Source of the DNA: Rostratula benghalensis
Taxonomy: Eukaryota; Chordata; Aves; Charadriiformes; Rostratulidae
Direction: 5' to 3'
Length of the DNA: 64,000 bases
Assembly (NCBI GenBank): GCA_013399305.1
Contig: VXAI01000137.1
Span: 1,785,812 to 1,849,811, forward strand
Made by a program: the position numbers and the translations under genes. Under the pieces are notes generated by a model. The model saw only the letters and a list, made by a program, of their open reading frames with translations. It ran no database searches and was not told where the DNA came from. Shown in pieces: positions 47,653 through 57,990 of this stretch. Positions within the stretch are counted from its first letter, which is position 1, and the number at the start of each line of letters is the position of its first letter.

Positions 47653-48045
47653 GGTGTCACCCACCCTTTAAGTATTTATAGGTGTTGATCAGATCCCCCC
47701 TCAGTTGTCTCTTCTCCAAACTAAAAAGACCCAAGCACCTCAACTTTTCCTTGTAAAAGTGGTGCTCCAGGCCCCTCATCTTGGTGCTCCTCTGCCTTAC
47801 CCTCTCCAGTAGTTCCCTGTCATTCTTGAACTGGGGAGCCCAGAACTGGACACAGGACTCCAGATGGGGCCTCACCAGGGCAGAGTGAAGGATGAGGATG
47901 ACTTCCCTTCACCCTGCTGGTCACACTCTTCCTGATGCCTCCCAGGATGCCATTGGCCTTCTGGACAACCAGGGCACATTGCTGGCTCATGGTCATCCTG
48001 ATGTCCACCAGGATTCCCAGGTCTTTTTCCTCAGAGCTAGAATCC
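47653..48045 (-). mobile_element. CR1 ORF2 fragment lacking its 3' end
   Basis: The - strand codes KDLGILVDIRMTMSQQCALV, then [19 protein letters not shown] and [20 protein letters not shown], and stops there. The final 300 bp and the terminal repeats are missing, which is unusual because CR1 copies normally lose their 5' ends. Confidence 0.9.
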
Positions 48046-48808
48046 TGATTCCCCTTCTGCTGCATAACCTCTAGGCAAATGTTTTCCGAGAGCCACAAAA
48101 TCCCCTCCTGCTTTCAAACCTCAATCAGTTTGGAAGGTGTGTGGAGGGGGGTTGGAGTGAGAGAAAAATTCTCAAAGGAGCCCAGCAGCTCTCACAAGTT
48201 CCACCTCTCCCACCTGGGATGTGGAATTGGGGCAAGTATTCCAGTCCCACATCCTTTTTTTTTTTTTTTTTCCCTGCATTTCCTGGATTGGCAGCTGCCA
48301 GAATTGCCCTGCTGCTTCCCTGGCCTGTGACACATTTTCCCTTTCAATAAATACTCGCTTAAATTCCCTTCCTTGGAAATCCATTCTTTCACAAATGCCA
48401 TTTTACATTAATTTAAACCAGCCTGCACGGCAGCCTCTATATTATGCCCTTCTCTTCAGATGATCTTTTACTTATTAAAAGAGGCACCTCAGCTCCTGGC
48501 TCAAATTTTATTGTGCATTATTTAATATTTCTTCTCTCAAATTGTATGTCTCAGTGGCATTGCAGGTCTCTGGAGTGTTGGGCTTGGAGATCTTCCCATG
48601 CTCCGTATTAGCATCTCTCTGCAAGAGGGCTTCATTAGGGATAAAAAACTCCACTTCCCTTACCCCTATGATTCCTTTCCTTTCCAGAAGCCTCCTGTTC
48701 TTGTCGGCTCAGTGAGCAGATACACATCTCTGCATCCCTATCTCCATATGTACATACAGGGACCTGTACCTACACACTGCTGTCTACCTGCTGGATACCA
48801 AACGGTGA

Positions 48809-49370
48809 CATAGAATTATAGAATCATAGAAGCCCAGAAAGGTTTGGGTTGGAAGGGATCCTAAAGATCATCCAGTTCCAACCCCCCTGCCCTGGGCAGG
48901 GACACCTCCCAACCAGACCAGGCTGCCCAAAGCCCCATCCAACTTGGCCTTGAACCCCTCCAGGAAGCCACAGCTTCTCTGGGCAACCTGGGCCAGGGTC
49001 TCACCACCCTCACAGCAAAGAAGTTCTTCCGAAGATGTAACCTAAATCTCCCCTCTTTCAGTTTAAAACTCTTCCCCCTCATCCTATTGCCCCCCTCCCT
49101 CATCAAGAGTCCCTCCCCAGATTTCCTGAAGCCCCTTTAGGGACGGGAAGGGGCTCTGAGGTCCTCCTAGAGCCTCCTCTTCTCCCCCACCTCTCCCCTA
49201 ACTCTCAGCCTGTCCTCACAGCAGAGGAGCTCCAACCCTCCCAGCATCTCCACGGCCTCCTTTGGCCCCACTCCAACAAGTCCATGTCCTTCTGACGTTG
49301 GTAGCCACAGAGCTGGAGGCAGCACCACAGGGGGGTCTCCCCAGAGGGGCAGATTCCCCCCTCTCTCCTC
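48809..49370 (-). mobile_element. CR1 LINE fragment upstream of the last exon
   Basis: The - strand runs from the GTCCATGTCCTTCTGACG region through GGTTGCCCAGAGAAGCTGTG (with the CCCCATCCCTGG part deleted) to TCTATGATTCTATAATTC. It ends about 330 bp before the final EXOC4 exon. Confidence 0.9.
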
Positions 49371-49703
49371 CCCTCCTCCTGCTCCTGGGGATGCAGCTCA
49401 GGATGTGGCTTACATGTGGCTAGGAAGGAGGAGCCCTCAGTTGCCCATGGTTTATCTTTCAGCTGAGTATGGAAGAGTGTGAGGAGCAGGTTTGTGAGGC
49501 AGGGACCTGCTTGGCATCTCCTGATGCTCAGCAGGAACAGGTTTGTGCTCTCCTTGTTTAGCACCTGACGCAGCCCCTCTCTGCTGTTGGCATCACTGAA
49601 TAAAAGTGAGAGTTGATGGTATTCTCCAGAAATAAAAAATCTGGAGCGTTAAGGGTTGTGATTCACCAGACTGAATTTTTTTGTTTGTTTCCTTCCTTTT
49701 CAG

Positions 49704-49941
49704 GCAGTATTACGAGATGCTCTACAACACAGCAGATGAGCTGCTAAACCTGGTGGTGGATCAAGGGGTGAAGTACACCGAGCTGGAATACATCTATGCC
49801 CTGAACTTACTGCACCGGAGCCAGACGGGTGTGGGAGACCAAACCACCCAGAACATGAGGTTGCAGCGGTTGAAGGAGATCATTTGTGAGCAGGCTGCTA
49901 TCAAACAGGCCACCAAGGACAAGAAAATCACCACCGTGTGA
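49704..49941 (+). CDS. EXOC4: EXOC4 (SEC8) terminal coding exon with stop codon
   Basis: The final 238 coding bases follow the acceptor CAG at 49701-49703. The first base completes the Arg codon from the preceding exon, then the frame reads [20 protein letters not shown], a segment with [17 protein letters not shown], and a basic tail ending [12 protein letters not shown] before TGA at 49939-49941. The last four residues, ITTV, form a class I PDZ-binding ligand (Thr at -2, Val at 0). In mammals the SEC8 C-terminus is known to bind PDZ domains of SAP102/PSD-95-type scaffolds, linking the exocyst to synaptic receptor delivery. Together the four exons give 239 residues, roughly the last quarter of a protein of about 970 residues. 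Confidence 0.97.
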
Positions 49942-51100
49942 TCTCCTCTGTGGCACTTACTAACCCAGCAGCAGGGGCTGTCAGGCTGCAGGTCCCCCAC
50001 GTCTCTCTTGTAATCAAAAGCAAAAGCACCTTGTTTTCTGGGTGACATCGTAGCGGTGGGAAGGGAAAATGCTGTTTGAAATTCGGGGTTGGGGTTGTTT
50101 TGGGGGATTTTGACATGCAATCACGTAACGCTTCTTCAACGTGCTCTCCCAAGAACGCGTTCTCCGTGCAGGAAGGGGCGTGCTGGTGGAGATTTGGGTG
50201 GGATATTTGGCTTTGCTCTATTGCTGCTGCTTTGCCTTGAGATGTAAGGCAAGCTGATGTCTGGCGGGGTGGGAAAAGAGAAGATTTCACACCGGATTAG
50301 GCCAGGGTCTTCAGGGGAAGTTCAGACCATGCTAAAGTAAATGGCATTATGACACTCCATTGCAGACCTGTTGGTCACAGGTGGGATCTTGATGGGTTTT
50401 GAAGCCTCTTTCAGCTCTACCAGTACTATTCTCCGCGGTGACAGCTGTAGACACATTAAGATTTTCTGCTCCTTCCCCTGCAAAGAGATCTAGTAGCTTA
50501 TTCCTTCAGACAGCAATAAGCCAATTCTCGTAGTGGGAGGTAACATGGGTCCATTTGTTTCCACTTCGACTTGTTCATTATCACAGAGCCATATGGCACT
50601 GGTTTCTGCAGCGTGTTCTGCACTGGATGATGGTGGATGTACGTAGGAGAAAATTGCCAATATAAGGGAATAGCGAAACTTAATTCTCTCTTTTTTTCTT
50701 TTTTCTTTTTTTTTTTCTGAATATCTCTTTTGGGCCTACCCAGCATTTTGTAATTGTCATTTGATTTGAAGGACACCCAGGCTTCTGTAGCTCAGCACTA
50801 GGGATGAGGGAGGGGAGGAGGAGGGCAGGTCCCAGCTCTGCAGTCTCTGAGGTGTTCTCAAGCCACCATTTCTGCCCTACCTTGACCAGGTAAAGCCATC
50901 TGGTAAAAGGTTCTTTTTTGGCTGAGGCTGAGGAGTTTATACCACCCCTCCAAAGCAAGAATACACTGCACTTGTATTTCCCAAGTAAATTGTCTACCCA
51001 GCTGGGTTTGACGTGCTGAGATGGGTTCCCTCTGAGATGTGTAACTGCTTGTGTGTCGCTCTTGAAACTGCAAAATTAAAGGATGTTTGAAGACTCTTCA
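49942..51100 (+). other. EXOC4: EXOC4 3' untranslated region (end approximate)
   Basis: Sequence from the stop codon to the first plausible cleavage site. It is free of CR1 insertions, unlike the DNA on either side, which supports its being transcribed and constrained. It contains a T-rich tract (50690-50717). No AATAAA was seen before the ATTAAA at 51075. The exact 3' end is inferred from that signal and could differ if an alternative distal site is used. Confidence 0.65.
51075..51080 (+). terminator. EXOC4: Probable EXOC4 polyadenylation signal ATTAAA
   Basis: ATTAAA, the commonest variant of the AATAAA hexamer, is followed about 30-50 bp later by a G/T-rich then T-rich downstream element (51109-51128). 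Cleavage would be expected near 51095-51110. It is the best candidate in the first 1.2 kb after the stop codon. Confidence 0.6.
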
Positions 51101-51681
51101 AAGGCTCTGGGTTTTGGGGTTTTTTTTTCCTTAAGAACTGTTATTTTTGCGGTATTTAAAAGATTCCCTTCCAGATCTGAACTCGTATGGTATCCTCCAA
51201 GGTTACATCGGTGTGGAAGTGGTCTTCTGAGTCATTCAGTCTAGTTGCAAGCTACCATTGGCCAACTGGACAAGAAGCTTCTCAACCTCCATGTTAAAAG
51301 CAGAAATCAGTAATTCTAGTTGTTAGGAACCTTTGTCCAGTTTCCATCCTCATTTTATTCATGAACCCGGTTCTCTTAAGCTCATATTGGGCACTAATTA
51401 CAACACTTCCTTCTTTTCCTCGATGAATTCGCATGAGTGAGGGTGGAGAACACCATCATGGGAACACGTCTGGTGATGTGGGAGGCTTTCTGGGGTACGA
51501 CATGAAATCTGTATTCACCTGCTCAAACATTGAGGTGTTCAGCAGTGCAGGTACAGGAGAGCAGGCCATTCTGCATCCAGACTTTGGAGGAAGGTAAAGA
51601 AGCTGCTTGGTACCTGTAAGAGAGATTTCAGACCCCTTGAGGTACAGAAGTGATGTGTGAGGAGCTCTGAATTCAGACTGG

Positions 51682-51823
51682 GCTGCTGGGGCCTATTGTC
51701 AGACCATTTTTGATTCCTTTTGTCTTTACTTGCTTAATAATCTGAGATTCTGCTGCTGTGGCCTATTGTCAGACCATTTTTGATTCCTTTTGTCTTTACT
51801 TGCTTAATAATCTGAGATTCTGC
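51682..51823 (+). repeat. 70-bp tandem duplication
   Basis: Unit 1 is 51682-51751 and unit 2 is 51752-51821, both with GCCTATTGTCAGACCATTTT and TTGCTTAATAATCTGAGATT. I count one mismatch (51689 against 51759). It is about 600 bp past the EXOC4 polyadenylation signal. Confidence 0.97.
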
Positions 51824-52061
51824 CTTGTCCTCCCGTGGCTGATTGCAAGCTTTGCAGTCCACATTTTCCACCCACCGAGCAGCTGTGCCATGAAAGACCG
51901 CACGAAATCAAGAACATTTCGTGCTTGGGAGTCTGTTTGCTCCCAAAGCAAATTATTTAAAAGCCTCTTCTTTGAACTGCACCTCACATTGTCCATCTCA
52001 CAACCACAAGATGTCAATACAAAACCCTTGCCCATGTCTGTGCACTGACCTGAGAAGGCAT

Positions 52062-52252
52062 TTCATAGAATCATAGAATGGTTTGGGTTGGAAGGGACCT
52101 GAAGTATCATCTAGTTCCAACCCTCGCCCCCACTGTCCTGGGCAGGGACACCTCCCACCAGACCAGGTTGCTCAAAGCCCCCTCCAGCCTGGCCTTGAAC
52201 CCCTCCAGGGATGGGACAGCCACAGCTTCTCTGGGCAACCTCTTCCCAGGTT
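52062..52252 (-). mobile_element. CR1 LINE 3' end, about 190 bp
   Basis: The - strand holds GAGGTTGCCCAGAGAAGCTG, GGTCTGGTGGGAGGTGTCC and a tail CTATGATTCTATGAAAT. The common tail flavour, sharply truncated at 52252. Confidence 0.92.
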
Positions 52253-52665
52253 TTGCTGGAATGCTGGATTGTGGGGCAGAAGAACACCCTGGCACAACCA
52301 TGGAGAGAAGAGAGGCAGTGACACACAGGGACTTGCCTAGAGCCTGGTGTAAAGGACAGAAAATGTTTTGCAATTGAGGTAGCTAGGCCATAGCTTGAGT
52401 CTCTCTTTCCTCAAGTGCTCAGGCTCTCCAGTCCTCTCCAAACCTTCACAAGGAAAGTTAAAATTCTCTTTGTGTATCAGAGTGGTCACACCAAGGGCAC
52501 AAAGGTTGCCAGAGGGCACAGGGAAAGACATAAGCAGCGTGTGGCAGGTAGGGACCCAGACCCTGAGCACCTTCTTTCAGCCACCCATTGGCATCAGCTG
52601 CACAAGCTTACTTCCTGCATCCAAAGAAGATGCTTCCAGAAAGAATCCTCCTCGGCCTTTTACAA

Positions 52666-52711
52666 ATCATAGAACCATAGAATTGTCTAGGCTGGAAGGG
52701 ATCTTTAAGAT
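52666..52711 (-). mobile_element. CR1 terminal 45 bp, duplicated tail
   Basis: GATCTTAAAGATCCCTTCC... then AATTCTATGGTTCTATGAT on the - strand, immediately followed by another CR1 tail in the same orientation. Either a nested insertion or an unequal exchange. Confidence 0.75.
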
Positions 52712-52810
52712 CATAGAATGGTTAGAGTTGGAAGGGACCTCAAAGATCATTGAGTTCCGTTAACCCCCCTGCCATGGGCAGGGACACCTCCCAGTAGAGC
52801 AGATTGCTTT
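52712..52810 (-). mobile_element. CR1 LINE 3' end, about 100 bp
   Basis: The - strand reads TACTGGGAGGTGTCCCTGCC, GATCTTTGAGGTCCCTTCC and CATTCTATGA. Very short copy abutting the 52812 leader sequence described below. Confidence 0.85.
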
Positions 52811-52811
52811 A

Positions 52812-52934
52812 GATCCTTTCTGAATATTTTTTCCTGGTCAGGTAGCTTTTGAATGCATCTAGTTTTCTTGCCAACAGGTGTTTCAGAAGTAGAACATACA
52901 CAATGAAGACTATGAAGAAGTGATTGTCCTGCAT
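52812..52934 (+). repeat. Shared non-CR1 leader, copy A
   Basis: About 120 bp beginning GATCCTTTCTGAATATTTT and including GCATCTAGTTTTCTTGCCAA and CAGGTGTTTCAGAAGTAGAA. The same text precedes a same-flavour CR1 at 57280-57405. It does not match the CR1 ORF2 text expected at this point. Confidence 0.85.
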
Positions 52935-53403
52935 AGCACAGGTGAGGCCCCACCTTGAGTGTTGTGTCCAGTTTTGGGCCCTTCATTACAAGAAAGACAT
53001 TGAGGGGTTGTAGCATGTCCAGAGAAGGGCAATGGAGCTGGTGAGGGGTCTGGAGAGTTAAGTCTCATGAGGAGAGGCTGGAGAAAAAGAGTCTGAGCGG
53101 TTACTCTCTATAACTCCCTGAAAGAAGGGTGTAGCCATGGGGGCGCGGGGTGGGTGTCAGTCTCTTCTCCCAAGGAACAGGCAATTGGACAAGAGGAAGT
53201 GGCCTCAAGTTGCACCAGGGAAGGTTTAGGGTGGATATTAGGAAAAATTTCTTCACCAAAAGGGTTATCAAGCCTTGGAATAGGCTGCCCAGGAGCCAGG
53301 CAGACATAGTGCTGAGAGACATGGTTTAGGGATGGACTTGGCAGTGTTAAGTTGATGGTTGGACTCGAAGATCTTAAAGATCCCTTCCAACTAAAACAAG
53401 CCT
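52935..53403 (+). mobile_element. CR1 LINE, second flavour, behind leader copy A
   Basis: It starts GCACAGGTGAGGCCCCACCT, continues with AAGAAAGACATTGAGGGG, CTCTATAACTCCCTGAAAG, TTCTTCACCAAAAGGGTTAT and GATGGTTGGACTCGAAGATC, and ends in AACAAGCCTAG. The tail flavour resembles that at 10597. Confidence 0.9.
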
Positions 53404-53933
53404 AGAGGTCTCCAGATAGCTCATGTTTTGGCAATGCACATAGTTTTGTGCTTTCCTGCTTTCCAAGAGCACGTTAAGTAATCAGCAGCCCCATCATCTG
53501 CAAGCAGCATTTTTTGTAATGCTAATGGTGTGGCTGCAACCCACTTGCTACCGAGCACCTGGACAATATGAGCAAGGAGGGGGCTATTTTGGCAGCCAGC
53601 CTGCCTGGAAAAAAACGAGTGTCCCCTTTCAAGGGGGTCTGTTTTGTGGGTTGGTGTTTGTTGCAAATCCTCTCTCGCTAATAGGGGACCGAGTGGGTGG
53701 GGGAGAGATCTTCTGAGAACATTTTCTTGTTCATTAAGCTGTTATTGTGGGTAGAGCCAAGCTGTTATGTTTCATAGGAAATAACTATTCAGACAACACG
53801 CTGGCTTATCCACCCAGGATGTCCACACACTCATAAGGACACGTCTGTGGAGCCACGCTGGGAGGCCAATCCCAAAGGTGGTTGGAAGAAGAGAGTGGTA
53901 CCAACACACCACTGTCCCTGAAGAGTTTCCACT

Positions 53934-54417
53934 CCAGCTCTGGAATCCTCAGCACAGGAAGGACATGGACCTGTTGGAGCAGGTCCAGAGGAGGCTATGA
54001 AGATGATCAGATGGATGGAGCACCTCTGCTGTGAGGACAGGCTGAGAGAGCTGGGGTTGTTCAGCCTGGAGAAGAGAAGGCTCCGAGGAGACCTTAGAGC
54101 CCTTTCCAGTCCCTCAAGGGGCTCCAGGAAAGCTGGGGAGGGACTCTTGATAGAGAGTGGAGAGATAGGATGAGAGGGGATGTTTTTAAACTGAGAGGAG
54201 AATTAGATTAGGAAGAACTTCTTTGGTGTGAGGGTGGTGAGACCCTGGCCCAGGTTGCCCAGAGAAGCTGTGGCTGCCCCATCCCTGGAGTGGTTCAAGG
54301 CCAGGTTGGATGGGGCTTGGAGCAACCTGGTCTGGTGGGAGGTGTCCCTGCCCAGGGCAGGGGAGTGGAACTGGATGGTCTTCAAGGTCCCTTCTAACTC
54401 AAACCATTCTATGATTC
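53934..54417 (+). mobile_element. CR1 LINE 3' end
   Basis: It starts CCAGCTCTGGAATCCTCAGC, contains GAGGACAGGCTGAGAGAG, GGTTGCCCAGAGAAGCTGTG and GGTCTGGTGGGAGGTGTCC, and ends CATTCTATGATTC. Common flavour, about 480 bp. Confidence 0.93.
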
Positions 54418-56170
54418 AGCAGAAGCACAAGTCTCCTGAAAGCACCAGTCCTTAGTAAACTTTGTGTCACTACCTGGCCAGCATTTATTTTTCCTTTCCG
54501 TGGTGTGTCATTGCTTGGTAACTCTTTCTCCATCCCAGCCTGCAGAACCCAGTCACACCGAAAGGGCTTCTGTAACACATTCACAGTGGAAGATGGTTTC
54601 CCAAAGGGACCAAACCACACCACACATGGGTGTTGCAAATTGTGCCATGACCCAGGAACCCCCTTTATCTCCTTGGCTGTGCACAGCACCACTTACCCAC
54701 TTCTGCCCTGAAGGAAGGACCCAGTCCTCAGTCCTGTACCTTCTTAGGAGACCACACACAACATCTCAGGTTCTGTTCTCTGCACCATTTCTGGCCTACA
54801 AGTGGTTCCACAATCCAGACACAATGGTTTCTGGACAAGGCTTAGAGATTTTTGTTTTCTAAACCAACATGAGACACTGTCAGCTCTGCCAGTTAGAGAG
54901 CAATCATTACACGGATGCAGCCCTTTGGTGCTTAAAGAGACAAGGAAATACTTCTCCAGACTACAAAAACTAAACATTTTCATGGAGGGCTGTAAAAGTT
55001 CATGAGGGCTTCACAATTTCCTCTTTACAGCCTCATAATCTTTATAGGGTTTTAATTAGCACAGTATTTTGAAGCCTGTGCCAGACACGAGAGCAGAAGC
55101 GGAAGGTAAAGCAAATTGCTCCGGTTCTTTTCACGGCTGTGTATGAATCTCCAGCTCGTCCTCTCCCCAGTGCCCCCTCCCTCTTGACATCCTTTTAAGG
55201 ATGATATAAGCCTGACAGATATACATACATATAGACAGAGAGAATGCTATCATGGTGTGGGTGCCCCCCAACCTGATGATCTGCCGTACACGTTATGAGT
55301 GCAGGGCCCTTCAGCGTCTGGAAAGGTTTGGTGAGGAGCCATTCCTCTGAGACTCTCTTTTTGCCTTCTATTGGGCTGCGGGGTTTGGGGTTTTTTCTTT
55401 ATTAGATGTTATTTTATTATTAGGAGTCATAATTGCAAATTTCTTTTTGAATATGGTAGACGGCACGAAAAGGGAGGGCACTCAGACAGGGAGTGGGGGA
55501 GAGCTGCCAAGAGGAAATTAGCATTGCAGTACTGTTGATTGTGTTCCTCTTAGACAAGTGGGGAGCTTTTTTAGAATTGGGGGGGGAAGAGAGTCATTTT
55601 TCTGAGCTGAGATACAAAGAATTCACAGGAAGGGTCACTTGCACACTGATCCTTAGCCCTGAGGATTCCCACAGTGGAAGATGCCCAAGCCCCCTCCATC
55701 ACTGCAGACCTTGGCCACCAAAGCTGACTGTGCTCTAATTTCGGGAATTTATAACCCAAGGATTCATCTTCCCGCACTTGAAATACCCAGTGACCCACAT
55801 CAATTATATCACAGCAGTAACTTGAGCCTGGGGCAAAGGCTGGCTGTCCACCGCTGTGTCTGTGCATGGCAGGGGATGTTCTGCCCTGAAGAGTTTCCAC
55901 TCCAAACAGGCGCGACGGATGATAAACTGGAAAGGAAGCCGAGAAGTCAAACGTTTTTCCCCGGGCCACGGTCCCCGGTGTCCTGGCCCTGCTCCCTCAT
56001 TACTGGGCAGAGCCATCGTGTCAATCCAAGCTGGAGCTGCCTCTGCCCTGCAGTTCACGTTCCAGCTTTTGGCATCGAAGCGGGAGCGTGCTCAGAAACG
56101 AGGCATTTTATTTTGTTTTATTTTCCGTTCCTTCCTTTGCTGATTGGATTTAACAACTGAGCCAGGGAGG

Positions 56171-56191
56171 AAAAAAAAAAAAAAAAAAAAA
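56171..56191 (+). repeat. Poly(A), 21 bases
   Basis: A run of 21 A after GAGCCAGGGAGG. I recognise no transposon or processed gene copy ending here. Confidence 0.9.
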
Positions 56192-56762
56192 GGAAAAAAC
56201 CCAGGTCGCTGCGGCCAGCATATAATCATTAAATTTGCTTTTGCTTTGGGATGACCTGTGTGAAATTCATCAGGAGCGATTTATTGGTAAGTTCATTGCA
56301 TCGGTGTTCATTATTTACTCTGTTAGGCTTAGGCACAGCGGCAATCAGTGGAGAAAATTGGACTGTTAGGGCCTTGGACTTCACTGTATGTAATTTCCTC
56401 CACTGAGTTGCAGCATGAAATATATTTGGCACAGACAAATCGCCCCTGCGGCTCAGCGTGCTCATCTGCTGGCGCCCGGCCATCACCGTGGCTTCCCCGA
56501 ATCAGAGAGGTGAAAACAGGTCTGGGGAAAAGAAAAAAAAACCAAAAAAAACAGAAAGCAGCCTGAATCCTGACACACACACACCCCCTCCGGGGCTGAG
56601 CACTTCCCAAGGCCTGTGGTGACTTAAATGAATGTCACGGTTATTTTTCATGCCTCTGCCACCCAGCTGAGGCAAAGCGACCGCTCTCGCGCCTGGCAAA
56701 GTCTTCCTCCTCCATCTCTGGGCTCTGCCAAGCACAAAGAGGGCAAGCCTGAGCCGAGTGGT

Positions 56763-56902
56763 TCATAGAATCATGGAATGGTTTGAGTTGGAAGGGACCT
56801 TCAAAGATCATCTAGTTCCAACACCATAGGCAGGGACACCTCCCACTAGAAGGTTGCTCAAAGCCCCATCCAGCCTGGCCTTGAACACCTCCAAGGATGG
56901 GG
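56763..56902 (-). mobile_element. CR1 LINE 3' end, about 140 bp
   Basis: The - strand holds CAAGGCCAGGCTGGATGGGG, AGTGGGAGGTGTCCCTGCC and CATTCCATGATTCTATGAAC. Common flavour. Confidence 0.92.
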
Positions 56903-57165
56903 TTCAGGGACTAAAATCCAGGGGATCCACAAGAGAGAGACTGATGGAGAACGAGTGGTATTTGTATTACACAGATTATGTATTCCTGGTCATCAAGAGG
57001 AAGATGCAAGAGGAACCAGATGGGAGATGAAACACCTTTCTGCAGGTCTTTCCTTCCCTTGGTAGCTCTACAGTTTGCTGGCCCCCTGCCCAAGAAGACC
57101 AACACCATCTTGGCCTCTATCACCAATAGTGTGCCCAGCAGGTCTGGGGGCAGTGACTGTCCCCC

Positions 57166-57257
57166 TGTACTGGGCACTGGTGATGCCCCACCTCAAGTTC
57201 TGGGCCCAGTTTTGGGCTCCTCACTACAAGAAAAGACATTGAGATGCTGGAGTGGGT
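57166..57257 (+). mobile_element. CR1 ORF2 snippet, both ends missing
   Basis: GGCACTGGTGATGCCCCACC, TTCTGGGCCCAGTTTTGGGC and AAGAAAAGACATTGAGATGC match CR1 ORF2 near its C-terminus. It stops at 57257 just before leader copy B. Confidence 0.75.
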
Positions 57258-57279
57258 CTAGTTTGGAAGGAACCTTTAA

Positions 57280-57405
57280 GATCCTTTCTGAATATTTTTT
57301 TTTTTTCCTGGACAGGTAATTTTTGAATGCATCTAATTTTCTTGCCAACAGGTATTTCAGAAGTAAAACAATGAAGATTATGAAGAAGTGAGTGTCACGC
57401 TCAGC
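57280..57405 (+). repeat. Shared non-CR1 leader, copy B
   Basis: GATCCTTTCTGAATATTTT, GCATCTAATTTTCTTGCCAA, CAGGTATTTCAGAAGTAAAA and ATGAAGAAGTGA match the leader at 52812-52934, with a longer internal T-run and small indels. Confidence 0.85.
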
Positions 57406-57762
57406 ACTGGTGAGGCCCCACCTTGAGTGTTGTGTCCAGTTTTGGACCCCTCACCATAAAAAAGACATTGAGGGGCTGTAGTGTGTCCAGGGAAGGGCAA
57501 TGGAGCTGGTGAGGTGTCTGGAGCACAAGTCTTGTGAGGAGCAGCTGAGGGAGATGGGGGTGTTCAGCCTGGAGAAAAGGGGGTTGAGGGGAGACCTTCT
57601 GGATCTCTACAACTCCCTGAAGGGAGGGTGTAAGCTAGGGGGGGTCAGTCTCTTCTCCCAAGGAACAAGCAATAGGACAAGAGGAAACAGCCTCAAGTTG
57701 CACCAGGGGCGTTTAGGGAGAATATTAGGAAAAATGTTTACACTGAAAGGGTTTTCAAGGGC
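57406..57762 (+). mobile_element. CR1 LINE, second flavour, behind leader copy B
   Basis: It starts CACTGGTGAGGCCCCACCTT and carries the ORF2 remnant [20 protein letters not shown] and CTCTACAACTCCCTGAAGG. It is cut at about 57762 and continues directly into a CR1 of the common flavour, so its own 3' end is lost. Confidence 0.88.
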
Positions 57763-57990
57763 TGTTGAAAGAGAGGAGATCTAGATTAGATCTTAGGAAG
57801 AACTTCTTTGGTGTGAGGGTGGTGAGACCCTGTCCCAGGTTGCCCAGAGAAGCTGTGGCTGCCCCATCCCTAGAGGGGTTCAAGGCCAGGTTGGAGGGGG
57901 CTTGGAGCCACCTGGTCTGGTGGGAGGTGTCCCTGCCCAGAGACATGAAGACTTTTAAGGTCCCTTCCAACCCAAACCATTCTGTGATTT
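57763..57990 (+). mobile_element. CR1 LINE 3' end fused to the preceding CR1
   Basis: GAGATCTAGATTAGATCTTA, GGTTGCCCAGAGAAGCTGTG, GGTCTGGTGGGAGGTGTCC and a tail ATTCTGTGATTTC. A short deletion removes the GGGCAGGGGGTTGGAACTGG part near 57940. Confidence 0.9.

Larger units (their letters stand above)
18580..49703 (+). other. EXOC4: EXOC4 last intron, 31124 bp
   Basis: The largest intron in the window, from GTGAGC to a TTTTCAG acceptor with a strong T/C tract (49681-49701). It contains a probable solo LTR near its 5' end, some 20 CR1 fragments on both strands, the inverted duplication at 36-38.6 kb, an 890-bp assembly gap and several A or T homopolymers. Repeat-poor stretches with no recognised exon include 19514-20740, 21167-24134, 25989-28273, 28529-29913, 30568-31599, 32696-33913, 38603-41276, 41697-42935, 43423-45029, 45587-47652 and 48046-48808. 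Some AT-rich blocks in these (40500-40920, 45880-45960, 46285-46530) look like candidate noncoding regulatory elements. Confidence 0.85.

Noticed and set aside
55681..56160. 159-codon open frame in the intergenic region
   Set aside because: No recognised domain and overlapping open frames on both strands; looks like chance, although I could not search a database.
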